From NCBI GenBank assembly GCA_023053685.1, contig JALIGW010000013.1, positions 20,116,501-20,180,500 of the forward strand: a stretch of DNA of 64,000 nt, in the 5' to 3' direction. Source of the stretch: Diadophis punctatus similis. Its lineage: Eukaryota > Chordata > Lepidosauria > Squamata > Dipsadidae. Positions 54,572 through 64,000 of the stretch are shown here, piece by piece. The notes under the pieces were generated by a model. That model was not told where the DNA came from. It did not search any database and saw nothing but the letters and a program-made list of their open reading frames with translations. The stretch's first letter is position 1, and each line of letters starts with the position of its first letter. The position numbers and the translations under genes were made by a program.

Positions 54572-55035
54572 AGATTATTTCTATATACTTCTTAAACTTT
54601 TGTGACTGTTTACTATATTGTAATCTTCAATTGGGAAAAATACTGCATCAAAGGGCAAAATGTTTTCAGTAAGAGCACCTCAGAAGGGCTAACTTACAGA
54701 ATACTGGGAACCCATTATTCCCAAGGGATGGAAATTTGGGGAAGGTTTTGTCACCTGGCTGCTGTTCAACACCATTGCCACACTGCTGAGGTCAGCTATG
54801 ATAACATGATCCTCATTTTCAACATTCCCTGACAGTTTCCCACAAGTCAATGGGGAACTGCCAAGGAACTGATACGACTACCAACAGTCCTACACCTCTT
54901 GCCATCCTCCCATTGACAAAATCTGCTTCTGGGAAGCTTTTAAGGAGAAATGAAGAAGTGAAGAAAAGGTCCAGTTCCTCCATTTACCTATTGTTGCTTT
55001 TCAGAAATTAGAGCCTGTGGAAATTACAATGCTAT
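54572..55035. other. intron, nothing recognised
   Basis: No assignable element. Confidence 0.4.
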
Positions 55036-55043
55036 ATGGGAAT

Positions 55044-55353
55044 CAGGGGTGGGTTCCTACCGGTGCGGTCTTGCCTGTTCGTCGCCGCAGAACCGAAGAA
55101 GCCGGTGGCGTTTGTGGCGCGGGGTTTCCCCCGCCCGCTTTCCCCAGCCACTGGGATGCCACCATTTGAGTTCTTTTGCCCTCTGCGCATGCGCAAAACG
55201 TTCTGCTTGCACAGAGGGCAAAAGAACGCAAATGGCGGCATCCCGGCAGCCGGGGAAAGCAGGCGGGAGAAGCCCTGCTCCACGAATGCCACCGGCTTCT
55301 TCGGTTCTGTGGCGACGAACAGGCAAGACCGCACCGGTAGGAACCCACCCCTG
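55044..55353. mobile_element. palindromic hAT MITE, 310 bp
   Basis: Perfect 8-bp duplication ATGGGAAT (55036-55043, 55354-55361). Arms of about 150 bp start CAGGGGTGGGTTCCTACCGG and are roughly 90 percent alike by eye, meeting near 55198. Confidence 0.95.
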
Positions 55354-55361
55354 ATGGGAAT

Positions 55362-56225
55362 CAATGTCTACCTATAGTCCCTTGGTTACTGCCATAAAAT
55401 TCAAGATTGTTTGTTATTTCTATCATAAGACCTTTTGAGCAAAAAGTAAATATTATCAAAATTTAGATATAAGTGCATTTTGAAATTGTTCACAGTAGTC
55501 TAATATATTTCCAAAAGGAAACAATCATTTGTCAGTAAGTACAAAGGCTTTGAGTAATGTATTTCTTCTGATTTTCTTTTCATTTAACAGAGAATTTAGC
55601 TTCTGATTCCAATTAACAACAAATTTTCAGGGATAAATCCTGAATCATAATCATAATTATAATTAAAAGTAGCTACTTTCATAACCATGATTTAAAGCAG
55701 ACTTATTTCAGATACACAATAGAAGAGACTATATGTACTGTAGCTCAGGGCTGATCTGCTGCATCCTTGGTGTTTTTTGAGCTTGATTGTTGCTTGCAGA
55801 CATTTCATTACCCAACTGGACAACATCATTGGTGCTAATGAATGACCGGTTTCCTCCCTGTTTATTTCCAGTCATTTGCAAAGAGATATGTAACCCAGCT
55901 ATATAGTAGTAGATATCCAATATTTTACATCACCTGATGGATGAAGCTAGTCTCTCAATCTTATTGAAGTTAAGTGCCATGTAAGTGCTATTAACTGCAA
56001 TAGAGATTAAGAATGTGTCCTGAATCTTCGTCAAGTCTTCTAAAATAGTACCTCTAAATTTCATCAAATTGGTTAAGATCTTTACAAAAGAAAGCTAGCA
56101 TTTTGTAAAGACAGTCAGCATTACTCAGAGCAGAATTGAAACAATTGAACCGAGAATGATTCAAGCACACTTTTCAGTGTAATGTACACACAAAATATTT
56201 GTAAATACTTACCATTAAAAACAGA
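55362..56225. other. intron, nothing recognised
   Basis: No assignable element. Confidence 0.4.
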
Positions 56226-56230
56226 CTCAC

Positions 56231-56287
56231 CTTTACTGCACAGTAATCAAAAAACCCAGTTTCAGAGAAGATAGCAACCAAAAGCAT
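56231..56287 (-). CDS. OCA2: OCA2 exon, membrane segment (about human exon 12)
   Basis: A 57-nt exon encoding MLLVAIFSETGFFDYCAVK, phase 0 at both ends. The acceptor is TCTTTCTAG and the donor AAG/GTGAGTCTG. It forms, with the preceding exon, the GMM(L/I)LVAIFSETG block conserved in vertebrate P proteins. Confidence 0.96.
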
Positions 56288-56294
56288 CTAGAAA

Positions 56295-57435
56295 GACAGA
56301 AATATTTTAAAAGAGCTGTGTTGCTATGTTTGAATTTGCTTTGCATAGGTAAATATGTAAGATTCTTTTGGAGAACCTTTCGGATGATATTGAACATGTC
56401 ATTGTCCTTGAGTAAACTAATGTCATTAAATGAATTCCAGAGCAGATTTTCAGTGCAAATTCTTTTTCAGAGTTGAAAACTATTGTTTGGGGGATTCTTT
56501 TTTTAAGAGTGCATTTTTAGAGTGGATAGGAATGTGCATCCACTTTAGTGAAAGATCTTGAAACATATGAATAGTCACGAAGCGAGTAGATTATTCCTAA
56601 ATCTTTCTTTTGAAAGTATTTCAGTTTTGGATAAACCCCAATATTGATACAGGTTTGAATCATTCCCATGCCAGTTAAAAGGAAAATTGCTAGCCATTGG
56701 GAGGCAGAAGCTGCAACTTTGGGATTAATGCTATATCCTTGCAACTTGGTAGTACTCTACCAGTGACTTTTATTTCTCTAATATTTCAAGACTTCTGTGT
56801 AGCCAATTATGTGCTCCTTCTGCCCTTTGCCTCACCCAAATGCACTTACACTACTGAACATTTTCAGGAAAACAGGACATAGAAGGACTCAGTCAATGTT
56901 TCAGGTACTACTATAAAACTCAGAAGCTCTTTGTGGCTCCCCATCCTCATTTCCACAAGTTCCGTTATGAAGTGAGCTCCCCCCCCCCCGATCCATCTAA
57001 TTGGCAGATGGCTATGGGGACCCTCAATCTCCTCAGTCTCAGTCCCAATTTCTCTACGACCTAACCATACACCTGGTGCAACCCAAATCCAATAGGGCCA
57101 ACATCCTCCCCTGGGTGCCCAATGAGGGCACCGCTAACTCCACTAGGATGGTCACAGGGACCACATGTTGACTTACCAGGGGGTTGTCATCAGAGTCTAC
57201 ATATGCCTACATATGTACATTTGAGTGTGTCTCACTCCCACTTTATCTAGCACTCCGCGGTGAAAGTGCCGCTGATTCCCTGTTTTATATTCCCATAGGG
57301 GGCTACTATGGAACTAAATCATATCCAACTGTGTTTTATGCAGAACAAGTATAACCATTTGTTGATATATATTTTTCACTTTAGTTAATGGAGAGATTTT
57401 TCAAAGCAGATATATTTGTTTATACATAATAATTA
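56295..57435. other. intron, mostly unassigned
   Basis: 56940-57300 is more GC-rich than its surroundings (gagctcccccccccccgatc and on). It may be a degraded retroelement or processed sequence, but I cannot match it. Confidence 0.3.
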
Positions 57436-57439
57436 ACCC

Positions 57440-57665
57440 TAATGAGAAATACCACCAGGCCAAAGTCTTAGACTGTCCACTGTTGACCTCACCCAATTCC
57501 TAAGAGGTCAGTAAGGGGCGTGCATAAGTGCACCAGCGTGCCTACCATCCCTGTCCTAATGTTCCCTCTTATCAGTACCCATCTTATGTATATAAACAAT
57601 GTTATATCTATGTATATTACCAACAAGTACTTGACAAAAATAAAAAATAAAATAAAATAAAATAA
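57440..57665 (+). mobile_element. L3/Rex-like LINE 3' end
   Basis: The stretch cacccaattcctaagaggtc and the gcctaccatccctgtcctaa stretch match the tail at 7640-7740, followed by AAAAT units. Confidence 0.8.
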
Positions 57666-58156
57666 AGTCAAGAAATTTATAAACTATAAGCATGTAAAGC
57701 AATATCTTGGACTCACAGCATGCATTCTCAGCTACAGCATATAGTGAAAGAATTAAGATTGCTTTTTTTCAACATCTAGCTCAGAAACAGCCATCCTTGA
57801 ACTGATCCAAATTCAGTAAAGTTCTAGTTGTGAATGAAGTGGCCTGTGGACTAGGAGATGATGTAGAAATAGTCTATCTCTGTAAAAGGTCTTGCAATCA
57901 GAGGTAATTAGTAATATCTTTATTGGCAGCAGGATTCAGAACAACAAGGAGTGTAGGAACAGATTTTCTGACTGGACTTGGCATTGCACAACAGCTAGAC
58001 TCACTGTGGTAAAATTACAGAGAAGATATAAACAAGTGTATCAGGTAATACATTTCTATTCAGTGCTGGTTTGATGAGATGTGCAATGCTACTTTTGGTC
58101 CCTTTTTCTGAACCTTTAGTTCTTTCATTCTTTACTGATGAAGGAATGCTAGCTTT
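57666..58156. other. intron, nothing recognised
   Basis: No assignable element. Confidence 0.4.
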
Positions 58157-58311
<155 letters not shown>

Positions 58312-58547
58312 TCTATCCCATGGAACTCTCTTATTACCCAAGTGTTCCTTTTACTATAGTTTTCATAATGGCAAACTTTATTGAATGCTGAGTTTTGAAA
58401 CCATGAAACCAAAGCCATGTGCTTAGAAATTAAGCCCTTGACAAGAGCCATTGCCTGTTCTTTCCCATCCAGATTCAGAGAGAGGATTGGGAAGAAACAG
58501 CATTTCTTCACATAAGACCAGGTGGTAACAGTTTAACTACTAAGTAA

Positions 58548-58690
58548 CATATTAACAGAGTTGCAAGGGACCTTGCAAGTCATCTAGTCCAACCCCCTGC
58601 CCAAGCAGGAGACCCTACATCTGCCTCTACCTAGGATCAACCTCACAATGCCCCAGGGAAGACATTTTCTCTCAGGGAGATAACTACACC
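58548..58690 (-). mobile_element. CR1 3' terminal fragment
   Basis: The plus strand reads gcaagtcatctagtccaacc, the reverse complement of the CR1 3' end (ggttggactagatgac). Decays after about 58690. Confidence 0.65.
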
Positions 58691-58951
58691 CATATATCCT
58701 GGACAAGGGGTGACCCTGAAAAAGCCTGAAGGGATTGAAGATCCCAAAATAGGGACTGGAAGGCTAGTGGTACATACTTGTGACCAGTTCCCTGCCATAT
58801 TTGGGATGTACTCATACTTAACATTTTAAGCCAAAACAGTTTAAAAAGGAGCTAATGCTGAAAATCTTCCTGCCCAACCACACATATGAATGATAGTAGC
58901 CTGCACGGTTTATATATAGTATTTTTTTTTTAAAATTCATATCTTTTAAGG

Positions 58952-59184
58952 CAGTGGTTTTCAACCTTCCTAATGTCGTGCCCCGCGACCTGCCCTTGCA
59001 CCCTGGCCGCGGCCCACCCCACTATTTGGGTTCTTTTACCCTCTGCGCATGTGCAAAGCGGTCTGCGCATGTGCAGAGGGTAAAAGAATCCAAATGGCGG
59101 CGTCTGGGCGAAGTCTCCCGACCCCTGTGAAAGGGTTGTTCGACCCCCCCAAAGGGGTTGCAACCCCCAGGTTGAGAACCGCTG
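58952..59184. mobile_element. hAT element next to OCA2 exon, 233 bp
   Basis: Perfect 8-bp duplication TTTTAAGG (58944-58951, 59185-59192). Ends CAGTGGTTTTCAACCTT and AGGTTGAGAACCGCTG. The inner part has its own inverted repeat (ttaccctctgcgcatgtgca). The duplication ends 22 bp from the exon edge at 59215. Confidence 0.93.
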
Positions 59185-59214
59185 TTTTAAGGTGTCATGA
59201 AAATGTTTAGTTAC

Positions 59215-59280
59215 CATTCCAAACAATAGCGCCAGAGTTTCGAAATCAATCCATGCCACTACTTTGATCAGGCTCGGCTT
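59215..59280 (-). CDS. OCA2: OCA2 exon, membrane segment (about human exon 11)
   Basis: A 66-nt exon encoding KPSLIKVVAWIDFETLALLF plus GM, phase 0 at both ends. The acceptor is TTAATTGCAG and the donor ATG/GTAACTAAAC. WIDFETLALLFGM is almost invariant in P proteins. Confidence 0.96.
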
Positions 59281-59284
59281 CTGC

Positions 59285-60830
59285 AATTAAAGAGTACAAT
59301 TATCACTGAATCACATTGATCTTTTTATCTAATCATTGAGTCTTGGAAATTCAAATTCTATTTTTAAAAAAACAATTTCTTAAAGAAAATGATTCAATAT
59401 TTTTGCGAGGAACCCAGATTGGAAACCTCTTTGTATTGGTAAAGGTAAAATGGAGTGGGGTTTATTTATAACAATATTGATCATAAATTAAAATAAATAA
59501 AAATTGTATATGCACCTGCCTTAGTTTTACTGACAAAAATACTAGTAGCATTTGAAAGAATATAGAGAGAAAACAGTTGAAAAAAATTAAAACAGTAAGG
59601 GCAAAAAGGCAATTTTTTAAAAGTAGTGTTTTCAAAATATCTGCAGTGATGGACTGCTAAATGAACATCTGGACAATATGTGGATCGTATAAGGAAAGAA
59701 ATATTTTTCAGCCTTCAAGATTGTTTTTTTGTTTTGTTCTTGGCAATTACAGTATAGTAACGTGATAATAGCATTGTTGGGTACCTTCCCACCCCCTCCA
59801 TTTTAAAGACTTTCTTGAAATTCTATTTTGAACCACCTTCTCAAAAAAGTGTTTATTACTTTGATCAGCCAGTTTTCAACCAGTGATCCATTTTTGGAAA
59901 GAAACTGAGTGACAATGAACACGGGGAATTGGGGGCTGCAGCAATGAGCGAGCTCTGCCCTAGTCAGCCAACTGGCAGCCAGTTGTGCCTGGCAGCCAAA
60001 TGGAACTCTATGATAGATAATTTGTACATTTCCAGGGACCACCAGAGGCTCCCAGGCCACATTTTGATAATTCCTGTTGTAAAATTGTCTGGGCATTATG
60101 GAAACTGAGAATGAATGAACTGTAAGGATGAGAAAACAATGCCAGCAGAGAATAATACTAGTCATTCATGAGTGAACATCCAAATATAGCACGATTTTTT
60201 TTTCCTTATCAGAAAAAGCAATGTGTAATTTCCCCCTCATTTAAAAATGCAAACAATGTTTTGTTTTTTGTTTTGAGTTATGATATCATGAAGCAAGTTT
60301 CAATCTTTGGGCATTGTCGTGGCTAGCCATGGATGCCTCCTCAAATAATGGTTTTGTTGTTTTGACAAATGAGAATCTGCTGTATGTCTGGTGATCTCAG
60401 CAACAGCTTTACTGTTCTGTTTGCTGAGCCTTGTCAACAGATTTGCTGTGAAGAAAGGAGAGCTGAACTAATGCTATGTGCACAGAGAACATGGGAATGA
60501 AACAGAGTTAAGGCTAAGGGTAAAGCAAAAAATCAGCAAATTTCTGTTCCAGTACCATCATTAATATTTGTGACCTACGTCTTCAAACTAGATGAGATTC
60601 CTTTTGAATGCATTTTGAAATTGATTCTGCCTTTTCCCACTGTACATATAAAATTATTTCCATGGTTCCTATCTTGGTTGACACGTTTTTCTTAGTGTTG
60701 TGTCCCTACTAAACTGGGAGTTTAAGTACAGATGCCTTCTTTAGGCAAATCACACACTGTTCATGGCACAGCAAAGTTAAACCAGAATCTGTAGCCAAGA
60801 GTTCTGAATAATACAGATAGGAGAGCTTGC
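59285..60830. other. intron, nothing recognised
   Basis: No assignable element; short frames only. Confidence 0.4.
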
Positions 60831-60837
60831 TACTTAC

Positions 60838-60909
60838 ATCACCAATTGCAGCTAAGGCAGCTAAGGCAGCCAAAGATCCCAACATTGCAGCTAATGTCCT
60901 GTGGACAAT
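60838..60909 (-). CDS. OCA2: OCA2 exon, membrane segment (about human exon 10)
   Basis: A 72-nt exon encoding IVHRTLAAMLGSLAALAALA and then AIGD, phase 0 at both ends. The acceptor is TTGCTACAG and the donor GAT/GTAAGTAGC. Alanine/leucine-rich helix typical of the P protein. It is the most 5' OCA2 exon in the window; the preceding exon lies beyond 64000. Confidence 0.95.
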
Positions 60910-61214
60910 CTGTAGCAAAAGTAATGGACAATTCTGAAACAGAGTCTTTTGCAAAATTAAAATTCAAACATTATATCTCCCACAGTCTTTTTCCAATAGG
61001 TCTTCAATGTGATAAAAAGATCTACTCACAATCACACAGCGGATTGTTTAGAGACACAGTTACTGTATACAGATTGATTTAACTGTACAGGTAAATCAGG
61101 CCATTAAATTGCAATACATCCCTCTTTTTCTGAGTTTACTGGGAAATGCATGATTTAACCATGCACAGTCAGGTTCAAATCAGATTTCAGTTGCTCATTG
61201 CAACAGCTAGATAG

Positions 61215-61918
61215 TCTTTGCATAAATATTTCTAATCTTGCGTAGCTTCTTCTCTGGCAACATTACACTGCTAACCAGAGCATACAAAACATTTGTTAGA
61301 CTAATTCTGGAATACAGCTCACCTGTTTGGAACCCGCACTGCATCTCAGACATAAATACAATCGAGAGAGTCCAGAAATATTTCACAAGAAGAGTCCTCC
61401 ACTCCTCCGCTCACAACAAAATACCTTATTCCACCAGACTTGAAATACTAGGATTAGACAATTTACAACTACGTCGCCTCCAATCTGATCTAAATGTAGT
61501 TCATAAAATCATATACCAAAATGTCCTTCCTGTTAATGACTATTTCAGCTTCAACCGCAGCAATACACGAGCATGTAATAGATTCAAATAATACACAAGC
61601 ATGTAATAGATTCAAATAGATTCAATGTAAACCGCTCCAAACTCGACTGCAGAAAATACGACTTCAGCAACAGAGTGATCAATGCCTGGAATGCACTACC
61701 TGACTCTGTGGTTTCTTCCCCAAAACCCCAAAAACTTTAACCTTAGACTGTCTACAGTAGACCTCTCCCCGTTTCTAAGAGGTCTATAAGGGACGTGCAT
61801 AAGCGCACCACTGAGCCTACCGTCCCTGTCCTACTGTCCTATTGTCCTCTTTTATCGTTACTTTTTACTTATGTTTATACAAACTACTACTATCCTATAC
61901 ATGTGTTGTGTGCAAATT
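61215..61918 (+). mobile_element. L3/Rex-like LINE 3' part
   Basis: Encodes SGNITLLTRAYKTFVRLILE, the TIERVQKYFTRRVLHSS block and VINAWNALPDSVV. A short duplication near 61585-61620 (acacaagcatgtaatagatt repeated) breaks the frame. Related to 6778-7774. Confidence 0.85.
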
Positions 61919-61981
61919 ACATCATCGGCCAGCCGCTACCAGTGTGGTAGAGTGGACTGCACCGGTAGGAACCCTCCACTG
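61919..61981. mobile_element. hAT terminal fragment
   Basis: The stretch gagtggactgcaccggtagg followed by aaccctccactg is one end of the family at 27934/42791; the other end is missing. It sits where the LINE tail would be expected. Confidence 0.65.
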
Positions 61982-61984
61982 AAC

Positions 61985-62267
61985 TTTACTACAAATATCT
62001 TAAATTCATGAAAAAAATCTATATATATAAAAACAGAATCCACTGCCATTATATATGCAAATATGACATTTTCATTTAATTGTACATATAAAATATGTTA
62101 GTTAGGAGAGAAAAAAGCTTCATTATAAGCTTCATTAGTAGATGCTGATTTCCTTCCCAAACACAGTCAGGAAATGGCTATTTTCCTCAAAAACTGAATT
62201 TCCACATAACTGGCTAAAAAAACAAAAACTGGAAAGAGTAAATCAGTTCAATGTTTTTGCTCTTACC
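61985..62267. other. intron, nothing recognised
   Basis: AT-rich, no assignable element. Confidence 0.35.
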
Positions 62268-62488
62268 GTATGTATCGGCGTATAAGATGACTTTTTACCC
62301 CTTGAAAATCTTCGCAAAAGTCGGGGGTCGTCTTATATGCCGGGTACTAAAACTTCCAAGCAGGGCGGGGCTCAAAAACGGCCGCGGCTGCATCCTTGCC
62401 ATTCTCCAGCCAAGTGGCCGAAGGAGCCCCGGAGCCCCGACGCTGCCCTGCGTCTTGGTCTCCTGCCACCACCGCCAGCTGCAGCCTT
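62268..62488. mobile_element. truncated TIR DNA transposon
   Basis: Begins accgtatgtatcggcgtata, the end type of CCGTAT elements with a gtataaga motif, followed by a GC-rich block. No right end is found before CR1 sequence starts at about 62490. Confidence 0.5.
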
Positions 62489-62489
62489 C

Positions 62490-63478
62490 CTAAGCCTTTG
62501 ATCGTCTTAGTTGCTCTTCTCTGAACTTTTTCCAAACTCTCAACATATTTTTTGTAGTATGGTGACCAAAATTGGTTCCAGGTATGGTCTTACTACGGTT
62601 TTATGAAGTGGTCCTAATGATCTTCACATGATCTTCACGTGATCTTGATTCTATGCCTCTGTTTATACAACTGAGGATTGTATTGGCTTTTTTGACTGCT
62701 GCTGCACACTGCTGTTTCATATTCAAGTGATCATCCACTAGGACTCCAAGGTCCCTCTCACAGTTACTGATTTTGAACCAAGTCTCACCTAATCTGTACT
62801 TATACTTTTGATTTTTCCTGCCTAAATGTAAAACTTTGATTTTCTCCACGTTAAACTTAATTTTGTTGGATACGGCCCATTGTTCAAGTTTGTCAAGATC
62901 TTTTTGGATCCTGAGCTTGCTTTTCTGGAGTGTTGACTATTCCTGCCAGTTTAGTGTCATCTGCAAATTTCATGAGTTCCCCTTCTATTCCCTCATCTAA
63001 GTCATTTATGAAGATATTGAAGAGTACCTCGCCTAAGACGGAAACTTGTGGTACCCCATTACTTACTTCTCTCCATATGGATGTAGTACCATTAAGTACT
63101 CATAGAGTACGGTTTGTCAGCCAGCTACAGATCCATCTGGCGGTGATGTTGTCTATTCCACATTTTTCTAGCTTACCAAGAAGTAGGTTGTGGTCTATTT
63201 TGTTAAATGCCTTACTGAAATCTAAGTATACTATGTCCACAGCATTTCGCTGGTCTACTAATTTAGTGACCTTATCAAAGAATGAAATAAGATTGGTTTG
63301 GCATGATCTGTTTTTAACAAACCCATGCTGGCTACTAGTTATAACTTTATTTGCTTCTAGTTGTTTGCAGATCTGTTTTTTGATTATATTTTCCAGGATC
63401 TTCCCAGGTATTGATGTTAGACTGATTGGTCTGTAGTTTCCTGGGTCTGTTTTTTCTTCAATATTTTTTTCAACAATT
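62490..63478 (-). mobile_element. CR1 LINE, minus strand
   Basis: Reads right to left through the reverse transcriptase ([13 protein letters not shown] region near 62950-62970) to KVLHLGRKNQKYKYRLGETW, CERDLGVLVDDHL and KKANTILSCINRGIESRS at 62601-62849. Stops and indels are present. Confidence 0.85.
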
Positions 63479-63484
63479 CAATAT

Positions 63485-64000
63485 TCATCAAAGCCAATAT
63501 ACAATATACTCCACAACCTTGGCTGAACCTCTAAGCATAATTTTTTAAAAATCCTTCAGGACTAGCTCCTTACCCAACCTATGGTCACTTGCCACAGTCA
63601 TCCCTATTTCCAAAAAAGGAGATCCAAGTAATGTTGAAAATTACAGACCAATCTCTTTGGGCTGCGTCACCTGCAAAGTCATGGAATCAATCATAAACCA
63701 ATCCATTACGCTCCACTTAGAAACTAACAACCTACTCTCCAACAAACAATTTGGTTTCAGAAAAAAATTATCCTGTAATCTGCAACTCTTGCACTGCAAA
63801 AACATATGGACCACTCAACTTGATCAGGGTAAAACAATAGATGCAATTTACATAGACTTTTGTAAAGCTTTTGATTCAGTTGTACACGACAAACTACTTC
63901 TGAAACTAAAATCCTATGGCATTTCTGGACCCCTGCATGATTGGATAACTGCGTTCCTGTCTAAAAGACAGCAAGTGGTCAAAATAGGAAGTGCCATATC
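63485..64000 (+). mobile_element. L3/Rex-like LINE reverse transcriptase, cut by window edge
   Basis: An open frame from about 63583 to the edge encodes TVIPISKKGDPSNVENYRPI, the QFGFRKKLSC block, IYIDFCKAFDSVVHDKLLLK and ITAFLSKRQQVVKIG, reverse transcriptase motifs of the CR1/L3 group. There is no stop in the visible part. The 5' end is truncated near 63480. Confidence 0.85.

Overview
The window is vertebrate nuclear DNA, most likely from a colubroid snake. It contains one recognisable host gene, OCA2 (the melanosomal P protein), on the minus strand. Nine consecutive internal coding exons can be read between 60909 and 7913. All nine have AG/GT splice sites and phases that join without a gap, giving 907 nt, about 302 codons. 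The 5' exons lie beyond the right edge and the last exons beyond the left edge. The snake assignment is an inference from the repeats: a Snake1-type CR1-L3 LINE carrying an (AGAAT)n tail, Sauria-type SINE, BovB/RTE-like remnants, L2, CR1 and L3/Rex-like LINEs, GATA/GACA-type repeat, and many hAT MITEs.

Layout from left to right, where plus-strand left to right is 3' to 5' for OCA2. 1-7.9 kb is intron, with a Sauria SINE, a solo LTR inside a hAT element, and a LINE interrupted by two hAT elements. Exons follow at 7.9-8.0, 14.4 and 17.3 kb, separated by a large 5'-truncated L2 (10.97-13.75 kb) and a Snake1 L3. 17.4-46.1 kb is one intron of about 28.7 kb. It holds BovB remnants, a mariner-like TIR element, and a nested stack at 27.3-37.9 kb. 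Exons at 46.2, 48.9, 53.9, 56.3, 59.2 and 60.9 kb follow. The right end (61.2-64.0 kb) is LINE sequence, ending in an open reverse-transcriptase frame cut by the window edge.

The nested stack is the most notable structure. A CR1 LINE is split by a 9.6-kb hAT-type element with a perfect 8-bp target duplication (GACATGAT). That element in turn carries a 5.78-kb Ty3/gypsy chromovirus whose two 677-bp LTRs differ at one base, so the insertion is very young. This retroelement lies antisense to OCA2. Its control signals can be read directly: a TATA box 30 bp before the predicted RNA start, an 11-nt primer-binding segment complementary to that RNA start (self-priming as in Tf1/sushi elements), a GGGAAAC slippery site with 7-nt spacer and 13-bp GNRA-capped hairpin at the gag/pol junction, and a pol frame running into the U3 of the 3' LTR. 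Its gag has an in-frame TAG, so this copy looks non-autonomous.

The other theme is hAT elements. About twenty copies or fragments are visible, most with 8-bp duplications. The duplications split into two consensus types, suggesting two transposase lineages. I see no other host protein gene, no functional RNA gene and no prokaryotic feature. Most remaining intronic DNA is AT-rich and unassigned.
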